Positions 34,642 to 44,988 of a stretch of 64,000 bases of DNA are shown here, piece after piece (position 1 is the first letter of the stretch; the number at the start of each line of letters is the position of its first letter). A program made the position numbers and the translations under genes. This stretch comes from JAQIBY01 sp034721855 (GTDB taxonomy: Bacteria > Bacteroidota > Bacteroidia > Bacteroidales > ML635J-15), in NCBI GenBank assembly GCA_034721855.1, contig JAYENB010000007.1, positions 26,672-90,671 of the forward strand, written 5' to 3'. Below the pieces are notes generated by a model that made no database searches, was not told the DNA's origin, and saw nothing but the letters and a program-made list of their open reading frames with translations.

Positions 34642-35820
34642 ATGAAAACCCTGTTTCATAAACACAATACAGCGTATTTGGTGGTTATCACTTTGATAAT
34701 TGCTTATGTTGTTTACTGGATTGCCTTTGATTTTATGCGATGGGATACCTTCGATGAACCAAGTTTTATCGGTGGGGCACGCTTGATTTTCGGTCTGGAA
34801 GGGGCTTTTGATTTTCAGTCCAGGGTAACAAAACCACTGGTGCTTTTACTTCCCGGTTTCATGGAATGGGCTTTCAACATCCACCCCAAAATTACTTTTA
34901 TCCTGCAAAACAGCGTGTTGTTTTTTCTTACAGGCTGGTTTATGTATAAAAGCCTTTGGTTAATTTACAGGGAAAAGCAACTCGCCTTTCTCGGTTTTTT
35001 GGCCTTTATCATGTGTCAGTCTTATGCGATCTATGCACTTATGGTACTATCTGATGTCGCCGGGTGGTTTTTTATTGTAATTGGGATTTACCTCAGCCTT
35101 AAATACGTCAGCAGCACAAACAAAAGCCGGAGGGGGATAATCATTGCTTTACTGATGGCCCTGGGAGTATTTGCGAAAGAAAGCGCTGTGATTGGCATGA
35201 TATTTTTTCTTTCCATCCTAATGACAGAAAACAATGCATTTAAACACAAGATGAAAAATGTGTTTGCTTATGGACTCATTTTTATTATTTGCACCGCCGC
35301 AATTTTTGCAGCAGTGCAATTGCAATTTGGCGACAACATTGTCGCTCGCGTTCATGAAACCCACCTGGCAACAAAAAACGACAGCTTTCATATTTCCAAA
35401 CTGTGGCAATTGTACAGTGTTTTAGATGTTTTCTGGATGCTGTTTTTTGCCGGCGTTTTATGGTTCCTCCGTAGCCGTAAAAAAATCAAAAACAGATTTA
35501 CTGCCGCAGGTCTGATTGCTTTATTAATAAGTACAGGATTGCTCCTGTTAATGCCATATTTTGTTGACAGGATATTATTTATAATAGCTCCATTATTGAT
35601 TATCATCGTCACATACGGACTCAGTCTGTTTTCAAAAACATCCAGAATAATTCTTGTATTATGTGGAGGAACAATCAATATACTGATTGCATGGCTAAGA
35701 TACAGACACCATATACCCGTAATTGAATATGGCATGCTTTTGTATGGATTGTTGATTGCATCTCTGGCAATACTTCCCGTCAACAGGAAACATATTTTAT
35801 CCATGTTAGCAAGGACATAA
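34642..35820 (+). CDS. Polytopic membrane protein, possible GT-C glycosyltransferase
   Basis: A 392-aa protein with about ten hydrophobic helices. The first periplasmic loop carries acidic residues (MRWDTFDEPSFIGGARL, about 33-49) in the position of the catalytic D/E of ArnT/PMT-like enzymes that use lipid-linked sugars. No other family motif is clear, and the protein is shorter than most GT39 members. It could modify surface glycans; function is inference. The gene stands alone between repeats. Confidence 0.5.
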   Translation: MKTLFHKHNTAYLVVITLIIAYVVYWIAFDFMRWDTFDEPSFIGGARLIFGLEGAFDFQSRVTKPLVLLLPGFMEWAFNIHPKITFILQNSVLFFLTGWFMYKSLWLIYREKQLAFLGFLAFIMCQSYAIYALMVLSDVAGWFFIVIGIYLSLKYVSSTNKSRRGIIIALLMALGVFAKESAVIGMIFFLSILMTENNAFKHKMKNVFAYGLIFIICTAAIFAAVQLQFGDNIVARVHETHLATKNDSFHISKLWQLYSVLDVFWMLFFAGVLWFLRSRKKIKNRFTAAGLIALLISTGLLLLMPYFVDRILFIIAPLLIIIVTYGLSLFSKTSRIILVLCGGTINILIAWLRYRHHIPVIEYGMLLYGLLIASLAILPVNRKHILSMLART

Positions 35821-36209
35821 CATAGTGGGCTTAATGGACAAAAAGTAGGCTATAATTAAGATATTTAATTACTAATATTAAATATATTTATTTTAATTTT
35901 GATATTCTTGAACAATCTGTATTTCAGTATAATGCCGATTGATGTTCAATATAATTTTAGGAGCGGTAGCGAACTGAAATTTTGTGCCAACGAGGGCAGA
36001 GGCAAAGCTTACTTTGACTATGCCGAGTGCAGCCAAACTTATGAAAATTACACAATTGAACACATATCGGTATCACTACTCACAACTCACCGATTACCGT
36101 GAATTTATCCGGCGTAACGCAGTGGAGACGGACCGATCACCATCCCATCGCCAACTTGCCCTACCGATTACCGACCACTACTCACAACTTTCTTACCTAG
36201 TATAACCCA
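35821..36209. other. Non-coding spacer with repeat fragments
   Basis: About 390 bp at the convergent ends of the membrane protein and C25 peptidase genes. The stretch GAGGGCAGAGGCAAAGCTTA (near 35988) then TTTGACTATGCC recurs in the P1 element at 34192-34498, inverted and with an insertion. CACTACTCACAACT and ACCGATTACCG each occur twice near 36070-36190. Two open frames here are not convincing genes. Confidence 0.55.
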
Positions 36210-39200
36210 CTATCGCATCAGGTACATTTTACCAATGTTTTTTTTGAAAAACTTGTCTGCTTCGTTGGAACGGTGTTCAATGCTTTCACCGGAAATTTCT
36301 GTTTTAATCCTGTAAAAATATACGCCGTTGGCCAATTGATCCCCGTACATGTCACGTCCGTTCCATGCATATTCGGTTATGTTCCTTCCAATATGAATGT
36401 GTCCAAGTTCGGATTTGTTAATTACTTTAACAAGCCTGCCTGTGACAGTATAAATTTCTATCCTGAATACATCGGGCACAACACTTCCGGTAAGTTCAAA
36501 AACAAACCGTGTGGAAGTGGAAAATGGATTTGGATAATTTAATACATGGGTAATGCTTGATTCAGTGATCACCTCAAATGAAATAACGTAATCGTAATCA
36601 CCCGATTCATTGCCAGATGCATCGGTTGCCTGTACACGCAGCTGATAAATTCCGTCTTTTGTGAATGTTGGTTCATACAATATTTTTGCTTTGTTGTCAG
36701 GCAATTCTGCCGGTATAAATTGCAATACTTCATTGTCCATGCTGTCACGGAAGTAAATGCACTGTTCCGTTCCGGTTTGCATGTCAGTGAGATAAACCCT
36801 GAATAAACTTGTATCAGTGAGCGGTAGAAACGGATTTTCGTCTTTCAGGCTAATCAGTATCTCGGGTTTTGCTGAAACAATATCCCCATCAAGGATATGA
36901 ATCCCGTCAAAAGTGACATCCAGTACAGGATTGGCCTTGTCAGATTCGGCATAAAAATAGTATTGGGCAATGTTATTGAAATGATATTGCTCGGCCTGGT
37001 CGTAATTACCACCCTCCACGGCAGGGTTATATTCAATCCACACAGAATTTAAGCCGGTGAGTGCATGTGTATCAAAACTTACGGTATCAATAGCTACATG
37101 CCCCGAGGGATGTGGTGCCAACCTGTGTTCTTTTATTTGAGTAATTTGATTGCTATTGGTTTGCAGCCAATATTTTACCAGCAAACTGTCCATGTCATAC
37201 GGGCTGATGTTCCTGGTAGCTAGGGCAAATTCCAATGTTTCTCCCTGTGTAATGCTGTCTCCTGATATGTAAAACCCGTCAGAAGGATTTATGGCTGTCT
37301 CGGGAACACCTTCAAACATAAGTTGCCATTTTTTCAATTGCCCCGGGGTCAACGTACTGTCGTCTCGTGTCCAGAAATTCAGTTTTAGCAAGGGATGTTC
37401 TTCATAATCAATATAGCTGTTAAGGTTATACATGTCATAAGTTGGAGGATAAAGGGTATCAAACGGTTCGGTTGTGTTGGTTACCGGGTCATAAAATAAA
37501 ATTTCAACCAGTGAACTGTCGTTATTGACCTCATCAGCTTCCTGGTACCAGTGCAATGATTGCCATTGCTGTGCTGGTCCTGCCGGGGGACTTGTGATGG
37601 TGCCATATTTGAAGTCGGTGTACAGGTCAATTTCGAATTCAATCTCAGCATGTACGGTTTCCCCAATTCTTTCTTCTGCTGATCCGGGTTTTCCCTTCTC
37701 GCAGAAAAATATATATGGTATCCAATTATCAAGGTTTCTGATATTGGCAGCACCAAGGTTTTCAAAACATTCATATTCTGATTCTGCCCAGTTTTCAAAA
37801 TTCCCGTTGCGGAATGAATATGCAAGTATATAATATTCCTCCGGCACTTCGTTTATCATATCTATCATATTCTGGCGGTATCCATCACTGCCCGTAGGAA
37901 AAACAAAACCGCAAGTGGGATGGCTCAGGAGATGACATTGGGGATAATTGTAATGATCGTAATCGGCAATATCCGAAGACCATGCTTTCAGTGTTACCGG
38001 ATCAATAACAGCTATAATCATGGCACTTGTAGGTGTACATGAACCAGAAACCCCGCCAATGTTACTTATAGCCCCGTCAATGGTATAACGGATATGCTCA
38101 TATAGTTCAGACCAGGGACTGCCGATGTTATAACATTTCAATTCTTTTGCTGTTTCGATGAAATCAAAGCGGCGCACTTCCCTGTTCAGATTCATAAAAA
38201 CGTAATTATCTTTTTTAAACTGAAACGGATGTGCCTGTGACCAGCCGGTTTTTCCCGGTATATAAATAAAGGATGATTCTTTCCAGCTTATTGAATCCGG
38301 CACCGGATGATTGGCTGCCACACGCCAAAAATAAACGGTGGTATCGTTAAGTATGGCCGGGGTATCCCAGGTAATCACACCTCCTGATCCTGTTACCTGT
38401 CCGGAGTACATGGCTGTCCCCATGTTGCTGTTAAACAGATCGGTGGTATCCATTTCAAACAAAAATTCCGTTTCCCCGATGAAAGGATCTCCTGTCGAAG
38501 CTTTCAGGGTTACGGTATTGTCAGGGTATATAGCGTATTCATAAGGATAAACCGGATATACTTTACCTGTTTTGATGAGGAATTGCAAACTGGCATCGTT
38601 GTTTGTTTCCGACAACTCTTCTATCTGATCATAAGAATCTAAATAAACTGTGATTTTATTTAATCCCGGGCCTTTACTGTGATCAACCGGTATTTTTATC
38701 TGGAGGTTTTGATCGTAAAAACACCCTGCTACAGCTTTTTCATATTCATCAACGCTATAATCAGGATATTCCCTTGTAATCCGTACAAGAAAAGTATCTG
38801 CAAAAGCCTGCCCCTGATTTGTCATATAAATATTAACGTTGAATGAATCCTGAACAGTGGTAATTTCCGGGGGGGTAAGTGTTATACCGCTGCTTTCCAT
38901 AACCAGATCAGGCAGTTCAGTATAATTCAGTCGCAAAGCCGGATCACCATGAAAGGACATGTCATGACACGTGGTTTCCAAATACACATTGCTTAAATTG
39001 CCTTGCTGTGCCAACCGTATGGCTTCCTGTTGCTGCAATCCCAATGGTTCACCATAATTGAGATATGCAATGTTTTTGTACAGCTTGTCAGAATACTGAT
39101 TAAGATATGGTGGATTACCCTTACCAACCGATGCTATAAAACCAATGGCTCCCTTTTCATTTATAAGCACCCAGTGTTCACTTACACTCAAGTTATCGGT

Positions 39201-41216
39201 TACATGTATGTCCCCCGACCAACAGGAATTGGCCAGGATAAAAGGGTAACGGTTTGTGTTGTTGTAATTTTCCGGATCATCAATACTCTGATCCCAACCG
39301 GAGGCAGTTCCATGACCAAAAAATGTCATCATGGTAACACCATTATTGATAAGGTCACGCACAGAATCAGAGGTAGTTATTTGAATGGGTTCTGAAGAGT
39401 TTTTCAAAAACGTATGCACAAATCCGCCAAACAAGGTATCTTCAATGATTTCTTCGTATCCTTCCAAGTAATTGGCAAAATTTTCCTGTTCTGATGCATT
39501 GGCACCACCGCCAAAATGCAGTACATTTTTCATCCACAACGCCGGTGCATTGGATTCATATTCCATGATCTTATTCAGGTAATCATTGACATGATCTTCA
39601 TTTCGTGCTGCCAACCGGCCTGTAGGCACAAACGGTTCAAATTGCGAATCGCCCAGACCTGCTGTGATAAGTATATCAGAACCTGGATAGCCGTATGTTG
39701 GAACAAAACAGGCATTATAATTGTAGCTGTTGTTGCGGATCTTATTTGTCCTGATACTTTTTCCCAATAAAAATAAATGTTTTGCTCGTGTACCGTTGAT
39801 GTCTGCATAATGGGCAACCAGATTACGGATTGCATAAGGGTGTTTTCTGACTCCGTAAACGTATTGATCATATAATTCGTTGATGTTAAATACCTCGGCA
39901 TTGTATCCTGAACTTATGCGGTATGATTTGTAGGCTCCGGCTGCATTCATCAAATCCGGATGGGTAATGATAAGATAATCTGCATCCTTGTTTATGGAGG
40001 TATAATCCGTAAATTTTGCGTTATCTGTTACAGGTGCAATTTTATGTATCTCTTTGTAACCATTGTCATTGCAAAGGATCATGTGACGTGTGTTGCCATT
40101 GTTGGGAACCAGGGCTTTGAGTGTACCTTCGTCATAGGTGACTTCAATTCTGTTGCCCTGATCAATATCATAAAGCCTGATGTCGCCTGTTGTTCCAAAA
40201 CCTGTGATTTCCAAAAGGTCTTTGTCTCCGCTGCCGGGTTTAAGATAAAATTCGTAGGTATTGCTTGTGGGAAAATTATACGTGTGGGGATAGGTAATGT
40301 CTATGTATGATACTTTGTTATTGTCATTATACTGAGGGGCTTGAGTATCATGGGAGGAAAAAGTAAATGTGATATTTTCAGTGACATCTCCGGGAGGGAA
40401 AGAAAAAGTTTTGCGAATAAAATCATAGCCGGTATAAAGTTCATCAATGCGGGTTTCACCAAGAAAATTAACTTTCAAATGATGCGGGACATAAGATACT
40501 ATTTCAATGTTGGGGGTGCCTGCAACGGCCAATTCAATTTCAACGTTAGCGCCACTGCTAGCAAGGCCTGATAAATTTAAGGTTTTACTGCGACTGGTTT
40601 CCAGGGTAATGGTGGCGTTATCAAGCCACCCTTCCGACCGGCTGTAAAGGCTTTTGCTTGATGCAGGGTAATAACGGCTTGTGTAGTTTTCCCGCAGGTG
40701 TTTGATGCACCATGGGGATAAATAACTGCTGTAGGCTACGAAATCATCATCTGTTTCATAGCTCATGCGGCGGTTGTTGAAAGAATTATTGTAGGTCAGG
40801 TAGTAAGCTGCTGTATCAGCAAACAATGAATGATCCGGATTGATGCAGTTTCCAGGTTCATCAAACATAATGGTGTCTTTATATCCCCGGTTACGTTTGC
40901 CGTAAAATTCGATGTACCCATTGGGATCAAAAATCCCGTTTGTGCCTTCCCCTTGGATGTAAATGGCTTGTTCTTCACCCTGGTAAAACAATTGTATCCA
41001 GCGAGGGTCTATGGATCCAGCCGGAAAACCACTGTTCACCAGCTCCTGATAAGGGAGGCGGTATATCCCATCTTCGGTAACGGAAATCCGGTAGTATTCC
41101 TGATCGTAATTGATCCATTCATTGCCATATTCCTGTGCCAACAAGCTGGAATTGCCTGCAATTGTAAAACATACAAAGCATAGTAAAAAATAACAATATG
41201 TTAGTCTTTTACCCAT
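36210..41216 (-). CDS. Gingipain-family C25 peptidase, PorU/PorU2-like T9SS protein
   Basis: A 1668-aa exported protein (signal peptide ending LLAQ near residue 28). The C25 domain has its histidine in FFGHGTASGWD (about 630) and cysteine in ILANSCWSGD (about 665). Long beta-rich regions follow, and a FlgD-like C-terminal unit with LNYPNPFSTSTRF and ANGVYFYRI ends it. PorU is the T9SS sortase that cleaves C-terminal domains and attaches cargo to LPS; longer paralogues exist. Overlap with an upstream PorV/PorQ-like gene by 8 bp supports a secretion role. It may instead be a surface protease. Confidence 0.75.
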   Translation of the reverse strand: MGKRLTYCYFLLCFVCFTIAGNSSLLAQEYGNEWINYDQEYYRISVTEDGIYRLPYQELVNSGFPAGSIDPRWIQLFYQGEEQAIYIQGEGTNGIFDPNGYIEFYGKRNRGYKDTIMFDEPGNCINPDHSLFADTAAYYLTYNNSFNNRRMSYETDDDFVAYSSYLSPWCIKHLRENYTSRYYPASSKSLYSRSEGWLDNATITLETSRSKTLNLSGLASSGANVEIELAVAGTPNIEIVSYVPHHLKVNFLGETRIDELYTGYDFIRKTFSFPPGDVTENITFTFSSHDTQAPQYNDNNKVSYIDITYPHTYNFPTSNTYEFYLKPGSGDKDLLEITGFGTTGDIRLYDIDQGNRIEVTYDEGTLKALVPNNGNTRHMILCNDNGYKEIHKIAPVTDNAKFTDYTSINKDADYLIITHPDLMNAAGAYKSYRISSGYNAEVFNINELYDQYVYGVRKHPYAIRNLVAHYADINGTRAKHLFLLGKSIRTNKIRNNSYNYNACFVPTYGYPGSDILITAGLGDSQFEPFVPTGRLAARNEDHVNDYLNKIMEYESNAPALWMKNVLHFGGGANASEQENFANYLEGYEEIIEDTLFGGFVHTFLKNSSEPIQITTSDSVRDLINNGVTMMTFFGHGTASGWDQSIDDPENYNNTNRYPFILANSCWSGDIHVTDNLSVSEHWVLINEKGAIGFIASVGKGNPPYLNQYSDKLYKNIAYLNYGEPLGLQQQEAIRLAQQGNLSNVYLETTCHDMSFHGDPALRLNYTELPDLVMESSGITLTPPEITTVQDSFNVNIYMTNQGQAFADTFLVRITREYPDYSVDEYEKAVAGCFYDQNLQIKIPVDHSKGPGLNKITVYLDSYDQIEELSETNNDASLQFLIKTGKVYPVYPYEYAIYPDNTVTLKASTGDPFIGETEFLFEMDTTDLFNSNMGTAMYSGQVTGSGGVITWDTPAILNDTTVYFWRVAANHPVPDSISWKESSFIYIPGKTGWSQAHPFQFKKDNYVFMNLNREVRRFDFIETAKELKCYNIGSPWSELYEHIRYTIDGAISNIGGVSGSCTPTSAMIIAVIDPVTLKAWSSDIADYDHYNYPQCHLLSHPTCGFVFPTGSDGYRQNMIDMINEVPEEYYILAYSFRNGNFENWAESEYECFENLGAANIRNLDNWIPYIFFCEKGKPGSAEERIGETVHAEIEFEIDLYTDFKYGTITSPPAGPAQQWQSLHWYQEADEVNNDSSLVEILFYDPVTNTTEPFDTLYPPTYDMYNLNSYIDYEEHPLLKLNFWTRDDSTLTPGQLKKWQLMFEGVPETAINPSDGFYISGDSITQGETLEFALATRNISPYDMDSLLVKYWLQTNSNQITQIKEHRLAPHPSGHVAIDTVSFDTHALTGLNSVWIEYNPAVEGGNYDQAEQYHFNNIAQYYFYAESDKANPVLDVTFDGIHILDGDIVSAKPEILISLKDENPFLPLTDTSLFRVYLTDMQTGTEQCIYFRDSMDNEVLQFIPAELPDNKAKILYEPTFTKDGIYQLRVQATDASGNESGDYDYVISFEVITESSITHVLNYPNPFSTSTRFVFELTGSVVPDVFRIEIYTVTGRLVKVINKSELGHIHIGRNITEYAWNGRDMYGDQLANGVYFYRIKTEISGESIEHRSNEADKFFKKNIGKMYLMR

Positions 41217-42312
41217 CGAAACTGGATTTTGAGGCTTTTAATTTATTTGTATCAAAACGGAAATTCAAAGATATGACATGGGAATAAAAATTATTACTGT
41301 TTCCCAGGTTGCTTAAAGCGTAGTCTATGCTAACGCCCCTGAATTTAAAGCCTGCTCCCACTGAAAGTTGCATGCTGTATGATGTTTTATCATTCTCCAG
41401 TGGTATTTCCTGGAACCCACCTGTACCAACCCTTAAAAACGCCAGGTTATCGTAAGTGAATTCTATGCCGGCCCTTGGATCAACGCTAATTAAATCAGTT
41501 TTTAACAGGGTGTTTCTTTTCCCGTCGAATGTTGTAAACAGATCAATTTCAGCCAGGGCAGAAAACTTATTCACCACCGGGATTTCTCTGGCAAAAGCCA
41601 TTGTCAGCGAAGGCAAAGTAATTTCCAGGCTGCTTTCAGGCAAATAATTACCGGTTTGATACCATGTGTCCTCCAGCAGTTCATGGTTGAATGTCCAGGC
41701 GTTGAATGTAGAAGTGACATCTTTTGCCATGGCTGCGATATGCCAGTTCTCAAGATGATAAGTAGCAGAAAAATCCACACCAAATCCCCATGCACCGCCA
41801 AAATCACCGGCTTTGCGCCGGATAATCTTTATGTTCCCTCCCACGTCAAGATTGTCAATGTTTGTGTGCCGTGCATACGTTAACAACACAGCCACATCGG
41901 ATGCTGAGAATGACGACAACCTGTCCCAGCGGATATTGCCATCACTGTCTATCAGGTCAAGGGTGTTGGGAATGTCATCAACAGCAAAGCGTATCAGGTT
42001 GGCACCAATCACAGAGGTGCTGTCAGGTCTGTATATTACTGATCCGAAATCATAACCTGCAACCCCGGCAAAATATTCTGCGTGCATAAGCCCGATTTCC
42101 ATGTCTTTGTCCAGGGTATTTATACAGGAAGGATTCCAATACGTGGCAGTAACATCATTGGTTGAGGCTACTACAGCTCCGGACATACCAAGGGCACGCG
42201 CTCCTACGCCAATGTTTAGAAACTCATTGCTGTATTTAGGTGCTGTCTGAGCCATAATGACATTGGTTGAACAGATGATTATTATGTAAATTATGTACCA
42301 TTTGATTTTCAT
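41209..42312 (-). CDS. PorV/PorQ-family outer membrane protein
   Basis: A 367-aa beta-barrel of the FadL-like PorV/PorQ group. The signal peptide (IIYIIIICSTNVIMAQ) is followed by FLNIGVGARALGMSGAVVAS and the NDVTATYWNPS motif typical of the family, and it ends on an aromatic-rich strand (ISLNFRF). PorV-type proteins shuttle or hold T9SS cargo at the outer membrane. It heads a two-gene operon with the C25 protein. A TATATTTG box lies at 42357-42364 on the minus strand, about 45 bp before the ATG. Confidence 0.85.
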   Translation of the reverse strand: MKIKWYIIYIIIICSTNVIMAQTAPKYSNEFLNIGVGARALGMSGAVVASTNDVTATYWNPSCINTLDKDMEIGLMHAEYFAGVAGYDFGSVIYRPDSTSVIGANLIRFAVDDIPNTLDLIDSDGNIRWDRLSSFSASDVAVLLTYARHTNIDNLDVGGNIKIIRRKAGDFGGAWGFGVDFSATYHLENWHIAAMAKDVTSTFNAWTFNHELLEDTWYQTGNYLPESSLEITLPSLTMAFAREIPVVNKFSALAEIDLFTTFDGKRNTLLKTDLISVDPRAGIEFTYDNLAFLRVGTGGFQEIPLENDKTSYSMQLSVGAGFKFRGVSIDYALSNLGNSNNFYSHVISLNFRFDTNKLKASKSSFDG

Positions 42313-42400
42313 TCACACTAACTTATGTCAACGCCTGTATTTTATCAAATATCAAACAAATATACGAATAAAATAATTACAAGGGAATAAAATTTAACGG

Positions 42401-42504
42401 AACTAATTAGTGTCAGCAAAAGTAGCTCCTCACCGCAAAGACGGTGCCGTCTCAGCGGTGAAAATTGTGTTCGTCTGTTTTTTAATTTTAGCGCTGAGTA
42501 GTTA
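42401..42504. repeat. Short palindrome, family P2, copy D
   Basis: About 104 bp with left end AACTAATTAGTGTCAGCAAAAGTAG, given as AACTAATTAGTGTCAG and CAAAAGTAG, and right end GCGCTGAGTAGTTA. Inner arms are CACCGCAAAGACGG and CCGTCTCAGCGGTG. It is the most compact P2 copy, lacking the octamer centre. It separates the divergently oriented ends between the PorV-like promoter region and the FkbM gene. Confidence 0.6.
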
Positions 42505-42508
42505 CAAT

Positions 42509-43246
42509 TTAACTGTAATGGGGCAAAAAATAAAAATCCCGTTTATGATGTTGTCTGGCTTCGTTGCCTGCCGGAACCATAATGTTCCTGACCAAAATGT
42601 AGGGAAGGTAATTTTCGTTTTTAAGCAATGTAAATATTTTATCCCTGTCTTTTGACATTTCAATTTGCAGCTTGGGCTGGTGTTTCCTTATGGTTTGTAA
42701 CATATGTTGCAACACCGGGTATTCATAGCCTTCAATGTCTATTTTGATGAAATCAATGCGTGTAATGTCTGCAAACAGTTTGTCCGGAACTTTCATCTTC
42801 GCTTCAAAATGTTTTTGAAACGCTTTATTGCCATCCTGTACAATTTTTGTCATGCCATGATGAACGATACCGTCCGGTGCAGGCATTCCCATTTTGACCG
42901 TTTTTTCAGTCTCGCCAAGTGCATAAGGCAGCATTTTAATGTTCCTGAGGTTTTTGCGATTGACATTCTCCTCCCATATCTGACGAAACAATGGGACGGG
43001 TTCTACCGCATATACTTTTCCGCTGTTTCCTGTCATCTTTGACATAAAGACGGTATAATAAGCCAAATTGGCTCCAATGTCAATGCATGTATCTCCCGGG
43101 CTTATGATGTTTGGCAAGTGATGTATTTCGGGATGTTTCTTTTTGAAAAAGCCCATGTCAACTAAACGGATGTACCACTTGCTGATGAAACGCAAATAGC
43201 GTTTAAGCCCCATTTTTTTGTACAGAAAACGTCGTAAAGTTTTCAT
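42509..43246 (-). CDS. FkbM-family methyltransferase
   Basis: A 245-aa SAM-dependent methyltransferase. The SAM-binding strand-loop CIDIGANLAYYTVFMSK (about 54-70) and the later FIKIDIEGYEYPVLQ (about 170) are FkbM hallmarks. Such enzymes methylate hydroxyls of sugars or polyketides; in this genomic setting a surface glycan or lipid target is likely but not shown. It lies 9 bp after the DUF4834 gene. Confidence 0.85.
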   Translation of the reverse strand: MKTLRRFLYKKMGLKRYLRFISKWYIRLVDMGFFKKKHPEIHHLPNIISPGDTCIDIGANLAYYTVFMSKMTGNSGKVYAVEPVPLFRQIWEENVNRKNLRNIKMLPYALGETEKTVKMGMPAPDGIVHHGMTKIVQDGNKAFQKHFEAKMKVPDKLFADITRIDFIKIDIEGYEYPVLQHMLQTIRKHQPKLQIEMSKDRDKIFTLLKNENYLPYILVRNIMVPAGNEARQHHKRDFYFLPHYS

Positions 43247-43255
43247 GTATAGATT

Positions 43256-43516
43256 TTAATCAATTTCTTCATAATCTGCGTATTCCTCATCATCATGCTT
43301 TGTCCCCTTTTTCTTCCCTGATTTTCTATCTTCAGGGATGTTCTCTATGGTTACTTCGCCTTCTGATTTATCTTGTTTTTTACGGGGGTCTTGTTCTTGT
43401 TTGTATTGATGCTGCATTTTATTGATTTTACGCTTAAGCAGCCAAGGTATTACAACCCTGAACAAAAGACGAAAAAACAAAATTACAATAATGACTATGA
43501 GTAAAAACCTTCCCAT
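43256..43516 (-). CDS. DUF4834-family small membrane protein
   Basis: An 86-aa protein with one N-terminal transmembrane helix (FLLIVIIVILFFRLLFRVVI) followed by a charged, disordered tail with alternating Lys/Glu runs and an acidic end. This is the DUF4834 layout found across Bacteroidota. Function is unknown. It sits 10 bp after yjbQ and before the methyltransferase, suggesting one transcript. Confidence 0.7.
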   Translation of the reverse strand: MGRFLLIVIIVILFFRLLFRVVIPWLLKRKINKMQHQYKQEQDPRKKQDKSEGEVTIENIPEDRKSGKKKGTKHDDEEYADYEEID

Positions 43517-43526
43517 AAATAATATC

Positions 43527-43934
43527 CTAACGGGATTTGTGCAAAGTTAGTACAATTTTGCGTGATTTTCGCGGGCCGTCAAATTCACACAAAAAAACAT
43601 TTTGCCATGTGCTGAGGCCGGCTTTTCCAACGATAACAGGAATGCATTCTGATGGGCCCACCAGTCCGGATTTTAGATGAGCTGCCCCGTTGTTATCTAT
43701 CCGGTCGTGTTTCCACAAACCCTGGGGAGCTATTTTATTGAGCATGTCAATGACATCGCTCTGAACGGAATCATCCCAGTTTTCCTGTATCATGATACCG
43801 GCTGTAGCACCCTGTACATACACCATTACGCTGCCTGTCTCCACATCGTTCTCACTGATAAAATCATGTATATATTCTGTGATATCAATCAGTTCATTAT
43901 GTTTGTGTGTCGAAACCTTAATTGTTTTTTGCAT
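43527..43934 (-). CDS. YjbQ/UPF0047-family protein
   Basis: A 135-aa protein from the ATG at 43934. The frame extends 25 codons upstream, but the added residues overlap the divergent GSCFA gene and do not look like the family. Conserved parts are GSVMVYVQGATAGIMIQENWD and HLKSGLVGPSECIPV, with the histidine-rich pocket of the trimeric YjbQ fold and the final strand RKIVLTLH. Some members carry a weak thiamin-phosphate-synthase activity; the in vivo role is unclear. Confidence 0.85.
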   Translation of the reverse strand: MQKTIKVSTHKHNELIDITEYIHDFISENDVETGSVMVYVQGATAGIMIQENWDDSVQSDVIDMLNKIAPQGLWKHDRIDNNGAAHLKSGLVGPSECIPVIVGKAGLSTWQNVFLCEFDGPRKSRKIVLTLHKSR

Positions 43935-43965
43935 TTTATTATCTTTATCACAATTATAATAAATT

Positions 43966-44949
43966 ATGGATTTCAGAACAAAAATACACATTCCGGAGGC
44001 AGATTTCAAGATAAATCACAAGCACAACATGACGTTTTTAGGCTCATGTTTTTCTGACAACATTGGGAACCAGTGTATGGAACATAAATTCAATGCCTTG
44101 TCAAATCCCTTTGGTGTGTTGTATAATCCGGTGGTCACTGCTGACCATATACGGCGCATGTTACATGATGACAAGGATTTTGTTCCTCAATTGCACAAAA
44201 GCAACGAACTGTGGTATGATTACCGTTTTCATGGCAGTTTTTCACATCCGGATAAGACGGTTGCCGGCAATAATATGGTAAATGCTTTTGACAAGGCCAA
44301 AAACCACCTTAAACAAACCGATGTGTTGTTTATTACCTGGGGCACCTCCATAGTGTATAGATTGAAAATCTCCGGAGAAACGGTTGCGAACTGCCATAAA
44401 CAGCCATCAACGACATTCACAAGGGACAAATTGGCAGTAAATTCCATCATCACGGACTATTCCGATTTTTTGAATTCCATCATCAAACACAACCACAACA
44501 TACGTATTGTGTTTACAGTATCACCGGTACGTCATCTAAAAGACGGGTTTATAGAAAATCAGCGTAGCAAAGCGGTGCTTTTGCTGGCTGCTGAAGCATT
44601 GGAGAAAAAATTCTCACAGGTGAGTTATTTCCCTTCTTATGAAATACTGATGGATGATTTGCGTGATTATCGTTTTTACAATAAAGATTTAACGCATCCT
44701 TCTCCTGAAGCGGTCGATTATTTGTGGAACAGGTTCGGCGATACGTATTTTAACAGCGAAACCAAATACCTCAATGAGCAAATCAGAAAAATACGGGATG
44801 CATATCACCATCGTGTGTTGTATCCGGAAACTGATGAAGCCACAAAATTTGCGCAACATCAAATGATGCTGATTGAAACATGGCGGGAAAAAGTTCCCCA
44901 TTTAGATTTCACTGAAGAATACAATCACTTTAAGGACATGATGCATTGA
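43966..44949 (+). CDS. GSCFA-domain protein
   Basis: A 327-aa cytosolic protein named after its motif, here FLGSCFSDNIG (about 24-34). Further family features are NPFGVLYNP, FITWGTS, VFTVSPVRHLKDG and DLTHPSPEAVDYLW. The SPVRH and DxxHPS segments resemble SGNH-hydrolase blocks, so an esterase-like activity is possible. Function is not known experimentally to my knowledge. It is divergent from yjbQ, with only 31 bp between the starts. Confidence 0.85.
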   Translation: MDFRTKIHIPEADFKINHKHNMTFLGSCFSDNIGNQCMEHKFNALSNPFGVLYNPVVTADHIRRMLHDDKDFVPQLHKSNELWYDYRFHGSFSHPDKTVAGNNMVNAFDKAKNHLKQTDVLFITWGTSIVYRLKISGETVANCHKQPSTTFTRDKLAVNSIITDYSDFLNSIIKHNHNIRIVFTVSPVRHLKDGFIENQRSKAVLLLAAEALEKKFSQVSYFPSYEILMDDLRDYRFYNKDLTHPSPEAVDYLWNRFGDTYFNSETKYLNEQIRKIRDAYHHRVLYPETDEATKFAQHQMMLIETWREKVPHLDFTEEYNHFKDMMH

Positions 44950-44988
44950 AAAGGGTTTAGGCAAAATCGAAATAATGAATTTGTTTTT

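Noticed and set aside
35899..36205. Two open frames downstream of the membrane protein
   Set aside because: The sequence is composed of dispersed-repeat fragments, and neither frame has codon use or motifs of a gene.
42410..42655. 81-codon plus-strand open frame
   Set aside because: It crosses a P2 palindrome and runs antisense into the FkbM methyltransferase gene.
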